Part shown: positions 52,918 through 60,487 of the stretch, one piece after another | Numbering within the stretch: the stretch's first letter is position 1 | Layout: each line of letters opens with the position of its first letter | Program-made: the position numbers and the translations under genes | The notes under the pieces: model-generated | Seen by the model: only the letters and a program-made list of their open reading frames with translations | Databases searched by the model: none | What the model was told of the DNA's origin: nothing | Assembly (NCBI GenBank): GCA_004143945.1 | Contig: SEHB01000010.1 | Location: 1-64,000, forward strand | DNA length: 64,000 nt | Reading direction: 5' to 3' | Source of the DNA: Lysobacteraceae bacterium | Lineage (GTDB): Bacteria > Pseudomonadota > Gammaproteobacteria > Xanthomonadales > Rhodanobacteraceae

Positions 52918-54348
52918 ATGGATCGCCATCCCGGCAGGCAACACGCTTCCCCCGATCACGATACGCGACGCGTCGCGCGACGAAGCCTCGCCCTCGTCGT
53001 GATGGTCATGCTCGGCTTCGCGGCGCTGATGCTGCACGCACCGAGCCGACGCCTCTTCGTCCAGCTCATGCATGAAAGCCAGCGTCGCGAACTGGAGCCC
53101 GCGCTGTTCCAGGGTGCGGCGCTGCGCAGCCGCAACGGCGAGCGCGATCGCGTCTACCTGATCAGCACGCAGTCGGAACGAGTGCTGACCTTCTCGCGGC
53201 GATCGCCGCACATGACGCGGCGACACTATCTGCACGTCGACCTGTGGGCCGTCGCTGCGGGCCTCGATGAGATCGCATGGCGCAAGCGCCTGCGAAGCTA
53301 CGAAGGCAGGCAGCGCGAAGGGCGCGTCCTCACCGACTTCGAGCTGCTCGGCGTCGATGGCGATACCTTGTGGGTCAATGTCGAAGGCCCGCTTGCGATC
53401 TCGCTCCCGGACGGAGCCCTGCGCGCAGACGGTGCGCACATCGACGCGACGAATCCGCGACTCGCGGGCAGGCGTGTCGACGAGCGCGGCTACGTCGCTT
53501 TCGGCCGCAACGGCCTGCAACTCACGCTCGACGACGCGAGCCAGTGGCGCATCGATGCGCACGACCTCGCTGCGGCGCCGCGCGACACGCGGGTGCGGCA
53601 CCCCGAACGCATCGTCGTGCCCGCGCAGCGGCGCTCGACGAGCGCGTTCCAGGTCCGCGCGATCCCGATCGGCGATCACTGGCTCGGGTTGCTGACGGAC
53701 AGCGAGGCGCAGCATCTGTCGACGCCGCCGCGCGTGCCCGGTCGTGACCCCGACGAGCGGCCCGGCGCGATGCAACAGCATCTCGAACGCCAGCACGTGC
53801 CCGCTCCGCTGCACGATCCGTTGCCGCAACCGTACCGGCTATGGAGCGCGCGCGTCGCACAGGTCTCGGCCGCCCCACCCGACTGGCCGAAGGACTGGCC
53901 CGACAACTGGGGTACGCGCGCGCGCTTCAGCGACTATGCGGTGCTGCCGGCGTCGCCGGCGTTCCTGCGCGCGGGCCTGCTGCGGCCGCACCCCGACAGC
54001 GACGTCCCGTTCTGGTACCGCGAACCCGACAGCGTGCTGGTGCTGCACAGTGCGAAGCTCGGCGCGGCCGGGCGGCTCGTACTCACGCGCATCGCGGGCC
54101 CACGCGGCGATGTGGTCTGGCGCGCGCCCCTGCCGCTGTCCGAACTGCTCTCGGTCATGCACGCCGACGGCGACCTCGTCCTGCTCGGGCAGGAGCCGGT
54201 CGAGCACGAACGCGGCGACGTGCGCACGCATGCCAAGCTCGTGCGCATCGACGTCGCGGGCGGCGCTACGCGCGTACTCGACCTGACGACCGACAGCCTG
54301 CGACCCGGGGCGAGCGACGATGCCGCATCGCCGCATCGGGCACGGTGA
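52918..54348 (+). CDS. Membrane-anchored protein of unknown function
   Basis: A 476-residue protein. A short basic N-terminus leads to one hydrophobic segment (about residues 22-40), so it is probably anchored in the inner membrane with a large periplasmic domain. That domain is beta-rich (RVYLISTQSERVLTF ... TLWVNVEGPLAISLPDG ... LTLDDASQWRIDAHDL). It also has a striking conserved-looking stretch, WPDNWGTRARFSDYAVLP, that reminds me of the PA2928 family of uncharacterised proteins. No catalytic motif is visible. The DUF1579 gene follows 84 bases later in the same direction. Confidence 0.65.
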   Translation: MDRHPGRQHASPDHDTRRVARRSLALVVMVMLGFAALMLHAPSRRLFVQLMHESQRRELEPALFQGAALRSRNGERDRVYLISTQSERVLTFSRRSPHMTRRHYLHVDLWAVAAGLDEIAWRKRLRSYEGRQREGRVLTDFELLGVDGDTLWVNVEGPLAISLPDGALRADGAHIDATNPRLAGRRVDERGYVAFGRNGLQLTLDDASQWRIDAHDLAAAPRDTRVRHPERIVVPAQRRSTSAFQVRAIPIGDHWLGLLTDSEAQHLSTPPRVPGRDPDERPGAMQQHLERQHVPAPLHDPLPQPYRLWSARVAQVSAAPPDWPKDWPDNWGTRARFSDYAVLPASPAFLRAGLLRPHPDSDVPFWYREPDSVLVLHSAKLGAAGRLVLTRIAGPRGDVVWRAPLPLSELLSVMHADGDLVLLGQEPVEHERGDVRTHAKLVRIDVAGGATRVLDLTTDSLRPGASDDAASPHRAR

Positions 54349-54432
54349 AGTGCACGCCGCCGACGTTCATGCGAGCGGCGTATGCTCGGCGCGCTGCCAC
54401 GTCGCAGCCCCTGACCAACGGAGAACGCACGC

Positions 54433-55053
54433 ATGAATCGCACGCAGATCCGATCCTGGTTCCCGCTTTCCGCAGCGCTTGCCCTCGTCATCGCGGGGCC
54501 CGTCGCGGCGCAGGACGACAAGGCGGCCGCACCGCCGCTCACGCCGGCCCAGCAGGCCGAGATGGACGCCTGGACCAAGGCCGGGACGCCTGGCGCCGCA
54601 CATGCCGAACTCGCAAGGACCGTCGGCACCTACGACCTGTCGATCCGGCACTGGCAGGCGCCGGGCACCGAAGCGTCGGTCGAGAAAGGCACGGCCACGC
54701 GCACGATGGTCCTCGACGGCCGCGTGCTCGTCGAAGACATGTCGTCGACGATGATGGGCCAGCCGTTCACGGGCCATGGCATGCACGGCTACGACAACCT
54801 CACCGGCAAGCACTGGTCGACCTGGAACGACAACATGTCGACCGGCCTCATGACCAGCCAAGGCAGCTGCGACGCGAATGGCGCCTGCACGTTCACGGGC
54901 AGCTGGGTCGACCCGGTCAAGAAGACGCCCGTCACCTCGCGCATGACGACGCGGCGGACGTCCGCGAGCAGCGAAGTGTTCGAGATGTTCGGCCCCGCGC
55001 CGGACGGGACCGAGTTCAAGATGATGGAAATCACCTACACGAAGAAGCCGTGA
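54433..55053 (+). CDS. DUF1579 family exported protein
   Basis: A 206-residue protein with a signal peptide ending AAQ and a body matching DUF1579: LARTVGTYDLSIRHW, GTATRTMVLDGRVLVEDM, GMHGYDNLTGKHWSTWNDN and a final EFKMMEITYTKK. The fold is thought to be a lipocalin-like beta-barrel; function is unknown. A perfect 10-bp hairpin follows it. No regulatory motif is obvious. Confidence 0.85.
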   Translation: MNRTQIRSWFPLSAALALVIAGPVAAQDDKAAAPPLTPAQQAEMDAWTKAGTPGAAHAELARTVGTYDLSIRHWQAPGTEASVEKGTATRTMVLDGRVLVEDMSSTMMGQPFTGHGMHGYDNLTGKHWSTWNDNMSTGLMTSQGSCDANGACTFTGSWVDPVKKTPVTSRMTTRRTSASSEVFEMFGPAPDGTEFKMMEITYTKKP

Positions 55054-55061
55054 TCGCAACT

Positions 55062-55086
55062 GCGCCCGCGCGTTTGGCGCGGGCGC
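55062..55086 (+). terminator. Hairpin downstream of the DUF1579 gene
   Basis: GCGCCCGCGC at 55062-55071 and GCGCGGGCGC at 55077-55086 make a perfect 10-bp stem with the loop GTTTG, nine bases after the stop codon. No U tract follows. The rest of the 270 bases up to the next gene holds nothing else that I can identify. Confidence 0.6.
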
Positions 55087-55326
55087 CGTGTCTCGACCGA
55101 TCGCGCGTCGCGAATGCCGAAGCGCGCGCGAACTCGCGCGAGCCTGCCGCAGCACGCACGGCGACTCCCTGCAGTAGTTGCGTGCCGCCTTCCGTCTTCC
55201 CGGGACTCGCCGCGTGCAGGGGCAAGGACCATGCCGCCTGGCGCGTTGCAGACGCAGCGTCGTTCATCACCCACTCGGTGAGCACGCCCTAGTCTGCGAG
55301 CGTGACCCCAACGGAGCGACTCGAAC

Positions 55327-55782
55327 ATGCCCACGATCTGGACCCTCGTCGCCGACCGCACGCGCGCTCGACTGTTCACGTCAAACCGTGCAGCCGAGCC
55401 ACTGGTGGAGCTGCGCGATTTCGTGAACCCGGACGGACGCGAACTCGCCCAGGAACTGGTCACCGACCGTGCCTCGCGCATGCCCGCGATGGTGGGCCGC
55501 GCGCGCGGCGCGCTCGAGGCGCGCACCTCGCCGGAAGAACACGCCGCGCAGGTGTTCGCACGCGACATCTGCGCGGTGCTCGAGCGCGGCATCGTCGATC
55601 GTGCCTGCCAGCGGATCGTGCTGATCGCCGCGCCCGAGTTCCTCGGACACCTGCATGGCTGCGCAGGCAAGCATGTGCGTGACGCCACCGCGTTCGAACT
55701 CGGCAAGAACCTGACCTCGCTCGCGCCGGAAGATATCCGCGCCTACCTGCCGGTCGAGGTCTGGCACGAACTCGCGGGCTGA
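55327..55782 (+). CDS. Host attachment family protein
   Basis: A 151-residue protein of the 'host attachment' family (named from plant-associated Agrobacterium genes). Signature stretches are WTLVADRTRARLF at the start and later VLIAAPEFLGHLHGC and DLTSLAPEDIRAYLP-like sequence (LTSLAPEDIRAYL). It is a soluble, cytoplasmic-type protein with an archaeal-release-factor-like fold in relatives. Despite the family name, no attachment role is established and there is no sign of phage or pathogenicity genes beside it. Confidence 0.88.
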   Translation: MPTIWTLVADRTRARLFTSNRAAEPLVELRDFVNPDGRELAQELVTDRASRMPAMVGRARGALEARTSPEEHAAQVFARDICAVLERGIVDRACQRIVLIAAPEFLGHLHGCAGKHVRDATAFELGKNLTSLAPEDIRAYLPVEVWHELAG

Positions 55783-55816
55783 GTGCGCGAGGCGCGCGCC
55801 CGATGCGCCCGCGCGG

Positions 55817-56737
55817 TCACGTGCGCGCGACTTCGCGTCTTGCGCCTGAACGCCGCACGACGCGCTTCTCGAACCAGTGGTCGGCATAGGGATTGTCGTT
55901 GTAGCGCTCGATCTCGCGGTAGCCATTGCGCACATAGAGTGCGCGCGCCTCGGTCAACGCGTGATGGGTGTCGAGCCGGAGCCGATGAAATCCGAGCCCG
56001 GTCGCGTGCTGCTCGAGCGCTTCGATCATGCGCTGGGCGATGCCGAGACCACGTGCGTGGGCGGCCACCCACATGCGCTTGATCTCGCCGATGCCGCGCC
56101 CGCTCGCTCGTAGCGCAGCGCAACCCACTGCCTGGCCGTCGAGCCGCGCGAGCAGCAGCACACCGTGTGGCGGCGCGTATTCGGTGACCGAACCCGCGCC
56201 AGCCTGCACGGGATCGAAGCCACGATCGAACCGGGCGGCGAGTTCGCGGAAATAGGCATCGAAGCAGGCGGCCGCGTCGGTATTGCAGGGATCTTCGACG
56301 TCGATCTCGACCGACGACGCGCGCAGGCAGCGCTCGACCTCCGCCATCGCAGCGACGAGGCGTCCGCGCTGCGCGGGCAAGAGCGACCCCAGCAGCGATC
56401 GAGCGAATGCCTGCGACCGGCGATCGAGCACGCCGTGTTCGCGCACGCCCTTGCGCGTCAGCATCGCGCGGCGCGCGCGGCGGTCGTCGGCGCTTTGCAC
56501 GCACGCGACCAGGCCGTCCGCCTCGAGCGCGCGCAACAGGCGGCTCAGGTAACCGGAATCCAGTGCGAGCCGTTCGCGCAGCTCGCGCACGTCCGCGCCG
56601 CCCGCACCGATCTCGAACAGCAGTCGCGACTCGGCCAGCGGTCGGCCTCGACCGAGGTAGTCGCCGCCGAGCGCGCCGATCCGCCGCGTCACATGGCGAT
56701 TGAAGCTGCGCACCTGGCTGACGTGGGTTTCGTCCAT
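55817..56737 (-). CDS. Fused MarR regulator and GNAT acetyltransferase
   Basis: A 306-residue bifunctional protein. Residues 1-140 are a MarR winged helix (ESRLLFEIGAGGADVRELRERLALDSGYLSRLLRALEADGLV). Residues 150-300 are a GNAT domain with RMWVAAHARGLGIAQRMI as the acetyl-CoA-binding motif and a C-terminal RYNDNPYADHWFEK typical of this fusion. It may regulate its own gene and acetylate a small molecule or protein; the substrate is unknown. A 20-bp palindrome lies directly before the ATG. The next gene upstream on the same strand is the Lrp/AsnC regulator, 53 bases away. Confidence 0.92.
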   Translation of the reverse strand: MDETHVSQVRSFNRHVTRRIGALGGDYLGRGRPLAESRLLFEIGAGGADVRELRERLALDSGYLSRLLRALEADGLVACVQSADDRRARRAMLTRKGVREHGVLDRRSQAFARSLLGSLLPAQRGRLVAAMAEVERCLRASSVEIDVEDPCNTDAAACFDAYFRELAARFDRGFDPVQAGAGSVTEYAPPHGVLLLARLDGQAVGCAALRASGRGIGEIKRMWVAAHARGLGIAQRMIEALEQHATGLGFHRLRLDTHHALTEARALYVRNGYREIERYNDNPYADHWFEKRVVRRSGARREVART

Positions 56738-56757
56738 TGCCTGACTTTAGTCAGGCA
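56738..56757. promoter_or_regulatory. Perfect 20-bp palindrome abutting the MarR-GNAT start codon
   Basis: TGCCTGAC-TTTA-GTCAGGCA (eight-base arms, four-base spacer) ends at the base next to the ATG at 56737. Its size and symmetry are those of MarR-family operators. On the coding strand the arm supplies AGTCAGGCA directly before ATG, so a bound dimer would cover the ribosome-binding region or the end of the promoter. This suggests autorepression. Confidence 0.75.
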
Positions 56758-56790
56758 TCGCGACCGTTGCAAGCGAGGAGGTGCGCGCGC

Positions 56791-57210
56791 TCAGGCACGG
56801 AACGTGCGCAGGTGCGTGCTGGTCTCGGTCGCGCTGACACCGGGCATCTTGCGGATGCGCTCGAGCACCGCGGAAAGCTCGGCGAGGCTCGACACGCGCA
56901 GTTCGGCGAGCAGGTCCCAGCGACCATTGGTGTCGTGCAATGCCGCGACCCCGGGTTCGCCGAGCAGTGCGCTGACCACCGTGTTCTGGCGGCCCTCGAC
57001 GCGGATGCTGGTCCACGCGCGGATCTCGTCGGGCGTCGAATCGGGACGCAGACGCAGCGTGTAGCCCGTGATCACGCCGTCGCGTTCGAGGCGCGCCATC
57101 CGGTTCGAAACGGTGCCGCGCGAGACGCCGAGCGCCTGGGCAAGCTCCGCCACCGGCGCGCGCGCGTCGTGCCGGAGTTTCGCGATCAGGCGCTGATCGA
57201 GGTCGTCCAT
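56791..57210 (-). CDS. Lrp/AsnC family transcriptional regulator
   Basis: A 139-residue Lrp/AsnC regulator. The N-terminal helix-turn-helix is DLDQRLIAKLRHDARAPVAELAQALGVSRGTVSNRMARLERDGVI; the C-terminal RAM domain (WTSIRVEGRQNTVV ... MPGVSATETSTHLRTF) binds an amino acid or other effector. It is divergent from the ornithine cyclodeaminase gene across a 129-base gap with repeated sequence blocks, so it almost certainly controls that gene and perhaps itself. Confidence 0.9.
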   Translation of the reverse strand: MDDLDQRLIAKLRHDARAPVAELAQALGVSRGTVSNRMARLERDGVITGYTLRLRPDSTPDEIRAWTSIRVEGRQNTVVSALLGEPGVAALHDTNGRWDLLAELRVSSLAELSAVLERIRKMPGVSATETSTHLRTFRA

Positions 57211-57339
57211 TGGATCAATATGCCATACACGCCTGCCATTTTGCCATCGGATTGCTGTTTTGCTGGCATTACTGCCGTTTCGCGCTGACACGCTCCTGCG
57301 CACAATGGGGTTCGTCACGCTGCCCGATCCGGAGTTCCC
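57211..57339. promoter_or_regulatory. Divergent control region of the AsnC-type regulator and ornithine cyclodeaminase
   Basis: This 129-base gap is markedly richer in A+T than the surroundings. TGCCAT occurs three times in direct order at 57221, 57234 and 57242, and TGGCAT-type sequence follows at 57264 in the opposite sense. Such clustered half-sites fit binding of an Lrp/AsnC octamer, which wraps DNA over several sites. Promoters for both genes must lie here; I cannot assign -35 and -10 elements with certainty. Confidence 0.6.
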
Positions 57340-58383
57340 ATGACCCTCCTGCTGACCACCCACGACCTCGGCCGCATCGTCGCCGCGCATGGCCTGCCGA
57401 CGATGCTCGTGCGCATGGTCGACTACCTCGAGGCCGACTTCAGGCGCTGGCAGGACTTCGACAAGTCCGCGCGCACCGCAGCGCACTCCGATGTCGGCGT
57501 GATCGAGCTGATGCCGGTTGCGGATGCGCACGAGTACAGCTTCAAGTACGTCAACGGGCATCCGGGCAACACGCGGCACGGCTTGCCGACCGTGATGGCG
57601 TTCGGCGTGCTCGCCGATGTCGACACCGGCATGCCGACCGTGCTCAGCGAGCTCACGCTGACGACCGCGATGCGCACCGCTGCCACCTCGGTGATGGCCG
57701 CGAAGCTGCTCGCGCGCGCGGGCTCGAAGTCGATGGCGTTGATCGGCAACGGCGCGCAGAGCGAGTTCCAGGCGCTCGCGTTCCACCATCTGCTCGGGAT
57801 CGGCGAAGTGCGCGTGTACGACGTCGACGCGCGCGCGACCGACAAGCTCGTCGCGAACCTCGCGGTGGCCGCACCGGCGCTGCGTGTCGTGCGCTGCATC
57901 GACACCGCCTCCGCAGTGCGCGGCGCCGACATCGTCACGACCGTGACCGCCGACAAGACCAACGCGACGATCATCACGCCGGCAATGCTCGAGCCCGGCA
58001 TGCACGTCAACGGCGTCGGCGGCGATTGCCCCGGCAAGACCGAGCTGCACGCCGATGTGCTCGCGCGCGCCTCGGTGTTCGTCGAATACGAACCGCAGAC
58101 GCGCATCGAAGGCGATCTGCAGCAGATGCCTGCGGACTTTCGCGTGACCGAGCTGTGGCGCGTGCTCGCCGGCGGTGCGACTGGCCGTCGGGCGGCCGAC
58201 GAGATCACGGTGTTCGATTCGGTCGGGTTCGCGCTCGAGGACTACTCCGCGCTGCGCCTCGTGCGCGACTGCGCGCGTGAACTCGGACTGGGTCGCGAAG
58301 CCGACCTGATTCCGGACCTGGCCGATCCGAAGGACCTGTTCGGCCATCTCGTCGCACCCTCCGCCGCGCGCCGCGCGGCCTGA
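57340..58383 (+). CDS. ocd: Ornithine cyclodeaminase
   Basis: A 347-residue ornithine cyclodeaminase/mu-crystallin family enzyme of the long subtype. The NAD-binding region contains ALIGNGAQSEFQALAF; substrate-binding elements include FKYVNGHPGNT, the Lys/Asp-type active site near VNGVGGDCPGKTEL and the terminal ITVFDSVGFALEDY. It converts L-ornithine to L-proline and ammonia in the cytoplasm, so it links arginine breakdown to proline. The divergent Lrp/AsnC gene is its likely regulator. Confidence 0.92.
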   Translation: MTLLLTTHDLGRIVAAHGLPTMLVRMVDYLEADFRRWQDFDKSARTAAHSDVGVIELMPVADAHEYSFKYVNGHPGNTRHGLPTVMAFGVLADVDTGMPTVLSELTLTTAMRTAATSVMAAKLLARAGSKSMALIGNGAQSEFQALAFHHLLGIGEVRVYDVDARATDKLVANLAVAAPALRVVRCIDTASAVRGADIVTTVTADKTNATIITPAMLEPGMHVNGVGGDCPGKTELHADVLARASVFVEYEPQTRIEGDLQQMPADFRVTELWRVLAGGATGRRAADEITVFDSVGFALEDYSALRLVRDCARELGLGREADLIPDLADPKDLFGHLVAPSAARRAA

Positions 58384-58427
58384 GCACGACACAGCGGCGG
58401 CGCGACCGAAACACACCTCGCGATTGG

Positions 58428-58497
58428 AACCACGGAGCACACGGGCACACGGAGGAGTGCCCCGCACGGATGCGCGCGCATCGTGTGCTCCGTACCC
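58428..58497. repeat. ACACGGAG-type interspersed repeat
   Basis: The segment starts ACCACGGAGCACACGGGCAC and continues with ACGGAGG, a quasi-periodic run of ACGGAG/ACGGGC blocks about ten bases apart. The 10-bp arm ACGGAGCACA at 58432-58441 is repeated inverted at 58484-58493 (TGTGCTCCGT), so the whole may fold. It separates the ornithine cyclodeaminase gene from a decayed kinase fragment. Confidence 0.6.
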
Positions 58498-58649
58498 CGA
58501 TCCCTTCGACCCTGGCGCCGGTTCGGTCCACGGCCGTTCCCGGGTCCGTTGGCACAGCGCGAACGGCCACGGAAGCGCGAGCTTGCACTGCGCCGCCGGA
58601 GCGCCCGACATCGGCGGCTGCCCGCCGCTACATTGCTCGCCGCGCGCGA

Positions 58650-58910
58650 TTTGATCTTCGCTTGCGCATCGCCAACGTGGCGGACGCGCGCGACCCGGCG
58701 ATGCGCTGGCGCGAGGCCGAGCCCTTCAGCAAGCGCGACGGCAGCAGCGGCCTCGGACTCGGGCTCGCGATCGTGCGGCGGCTGTGCGAGCGCTACGCGA
58801 TCGACCTGCGCATCGAGGAAGCACGCGAGCAGGTGATCGTCAGCATTCCGGTCGAGGACGGAGCAGGCGCCGGCGAAATCGACCGCCGCGACGCGCCAGC
58901 GCGCGGCTGA
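58650..58910 (+). pseudogene. C-terminal fragment of a sensor histidine kinase
   Basis: Only the last part of a histidine-kinase ATPase domain is recognisable: an F-box-like region PFSKRDGSSG, the G2 box GLGLGLAIVRRL and a closing strand EQVIVSIP. The N and G1 boxes, the phosphoacceptor histidine and any sensor domain are missing. The sequence upstream in the frame is repeat DNA and contains no kinase motif or credible start. This is therefore a remnant, perhaps left when a repeat or deletion removed the rest. No response regulator gene is adjacent. Confidence 0.75.
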
Positions 58911-58935
58911 GCGCCGCGCGGCGTGCGCGCGGCGA

Positions 58936-59469
58936 TCACGGCCAGCCGACCGCGAGGTCGAAGCTCACGTTGCAGTCCATGTCGGTTTCGTCCATCCCCG
59001 CTCCGCGCGCCTCGGTGAGGACCTTGCCGGTGAACCGCTTGCCCTTCGCCGACAGCTCGACGCGGCCATTGCCGCCGTCGAGCCCGGTCAGGGTGCCGTC
59101 CGCGGCGAGGTACATGAGGTTCACGATCGTGCTCATGTCCAGTTCGCCGCCGACGTGCGCGAGTTCCATCCAGCCCGCATCGACCGCCGCGTGCTGCGTC
59201 TCGATGAAGTCGCCGCGGGCGCTCGTGAACGTGCTCTCGCCGGGTGCGGCTCGACAATCGGCGCAGCCCGCGAGCGCGGCCCGATCGAGCCGCTTCGCGG
59301 TCAGGTAGATCGTCGTCGTGACGGCGCCTTCGGCGCTGCGCGCGTCTTCGAACGCGATGCCGTCGGTGAATTCGAGCCGCTTGCCGTCGCGTTCGCAGTA
59401 TCCGGAGACGCTGTCTGCGTGGGCGGTACCCGCGAGAAGGCACAGGAAGGGAACGAGGATCGCGCGCAT
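58936..59469 (-). CDS. Small exported protein of unknown function
   Basis: A 177-residue protein with a signal peptide (ends AHA) and CGGAGC before its ATG at 59469. Cysteines in GYCERDG, GCADC and MDCNVSF are likely disulfide partners in the periplasm. The beta-rich body (RLEFTDGIAFEDARSAEG, TTTIYLTAKRL, TLTGLDGGNGRVEL) does not match a family that I recognise. It stands between the kinase remnant and an esterase-like gene on the same strand, 80 bases away. Confidence 0.7.
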   Translation of the reverse strand: MRAILVPFLCLLAGTAHADSVSGYCERDGKRLEFTDGIAFEDARSAEGAVTTTIYLTAKRLDRAALAGCADCRAAPGESTFTSARGDFIETQHAAVDAGWMELAHVGGELDMSTIVNLMYLAADGTLTGLDGGNGRVELSAKGKRFTGKVLTEARGAGMDETDMDCNVSFDLAVGWP

Positions 59470-59549
59470 GGGCTGCTCCGGAGTGTCCCGGCATGGGACG
59501 TTGATGACGATAACGGTACACGGCGCGGGGGCGGGCCACATGGCCGGCG

Positions 59550-60368
59550 TCAGCGGTTCGCGAACACCTTGCGGAACACCGCGGGCGACGCGCGCCGGTA
59601 GATGTTCGAGTGGTCGAGATCGGCCCAGGCCTCGTGCTGCCAGCGCAGGCCGGCCGGCGCATGCGCGCGAAGCACGTCGCGCAACGCGAGCGCGGCGCCC
59701 CCGATGTCGTCATCGCTCGCCGTCGCGAGGTACAGCGTGCGCGAACGGCCACGCGGCCACGCATCCAGGCGCGACGCGGCGCCCTTGACCAGCGCGCCGT
59801 CGTTCCACCAGAGGCTCGGGCTCAGTGCCACGTAGGTGTCGAACAGGTCCGGCCGCACGAACAGGGTTTCCAGCACGAACAACGCGGCCAGCGATTCGCC
59901 GACGATCGCCCTGCGCGCGGTCGTGCGGTACCGGCGTTCGACCTCGGGCATGAGTTCGTCCGCGATGAACGCGCGGAACGCGGCGGAGCGGCCGACGCGC
60001 GGTGCGATCGTGCGGTCGCTCGCGACCGTGGTCGGGCCCGTCATGTCGCGGCGTCGCTCGGTGTTCTCGATCCCGACGACGATCATCGCTTCGATGTCGC
60101 CGGCGCGGATCGCGGCCGCGATGGTCGCGGCGACATGCGGGAAGTCCTCCTCGACCCCGCCATCCGGCATGTAGAGCACCGGATACCGAACCCGCCCTTC
60201 GACCTCGTATCGCGGAGGCGTCTGGACGTTGATGCGCCGCGTCTCCCCGAGCACGCGCGATTCGAGCACGAAGCTCGCGTGCGCCGGCGCGGAATCCTCC
60301 GCGCGCGCCGGTCCGTGCGCGCATGCGAGCATGAGCGCGGCCCATGCGATCGCTCCTGGCTTCACCAT
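59550..60368 (-). CDS. Exported esterase-like alpha/beta hydrolase
   Basis: A 272-residue hydrolase of the esterase D / IroE-Fes-like family, exported by a signal peptide ending ARA. I choose ATG 60368 with GGAG upstream; an in-frame ATG at 60416 would add 16 residues before the signal. The nucleophile elbow is GESLAAL, a GxSxA variant; the oxyanion region is YPVLYMPDGG, and LDHSNIYR supplies the catalytic His. Relatives hydrolyse siderophore esters, S-formylglutathione or similar substrates. The real substrate is not known and no siderophore genes are nearby. Confidence 0.83.
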   Translation of the reverse strand: MVKPGAIAWAALMLACAHGPARAEDSAPAHASFVLESRVLGETRRINVQTPPRYEVEGRVRYPVLYMPDGGVEEDFPHVAATIAAAIRAGDIEAMIVVGIENTERRRDMTGPTTVASDRTIAPRVGRSAAFRAFIADELMPEVERRYRTTARRAIVGESLAALFVLETLFVRPDLFDTYVALSPSLWWNDGALVKGAASRLDAWPRGRSRTLYLATASDDDIGGAALALRDVLRAHAPAGLRWQHEAWADLDHSNIYRRASPAVFRKVFANR

Positions 60369-60487
60369 CGACACTGGCTCCGATGCACACGGGACCGGCA
60401 TGATCGCATGGCGCATCCGGCATGGCGTCGCATCCGGTGCGCACGCGGGTGCGCTCGTCCGGCAGCCGTCCGAACGCGGCGGCGTGG

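Noticed and set aside
55327-55782. Evidence of a prophage or plant-attachment island from the 'host attachment' gene
   Set aside because: The family name is historical; no integrase, capsid, tail or pathogenicity gene is near.
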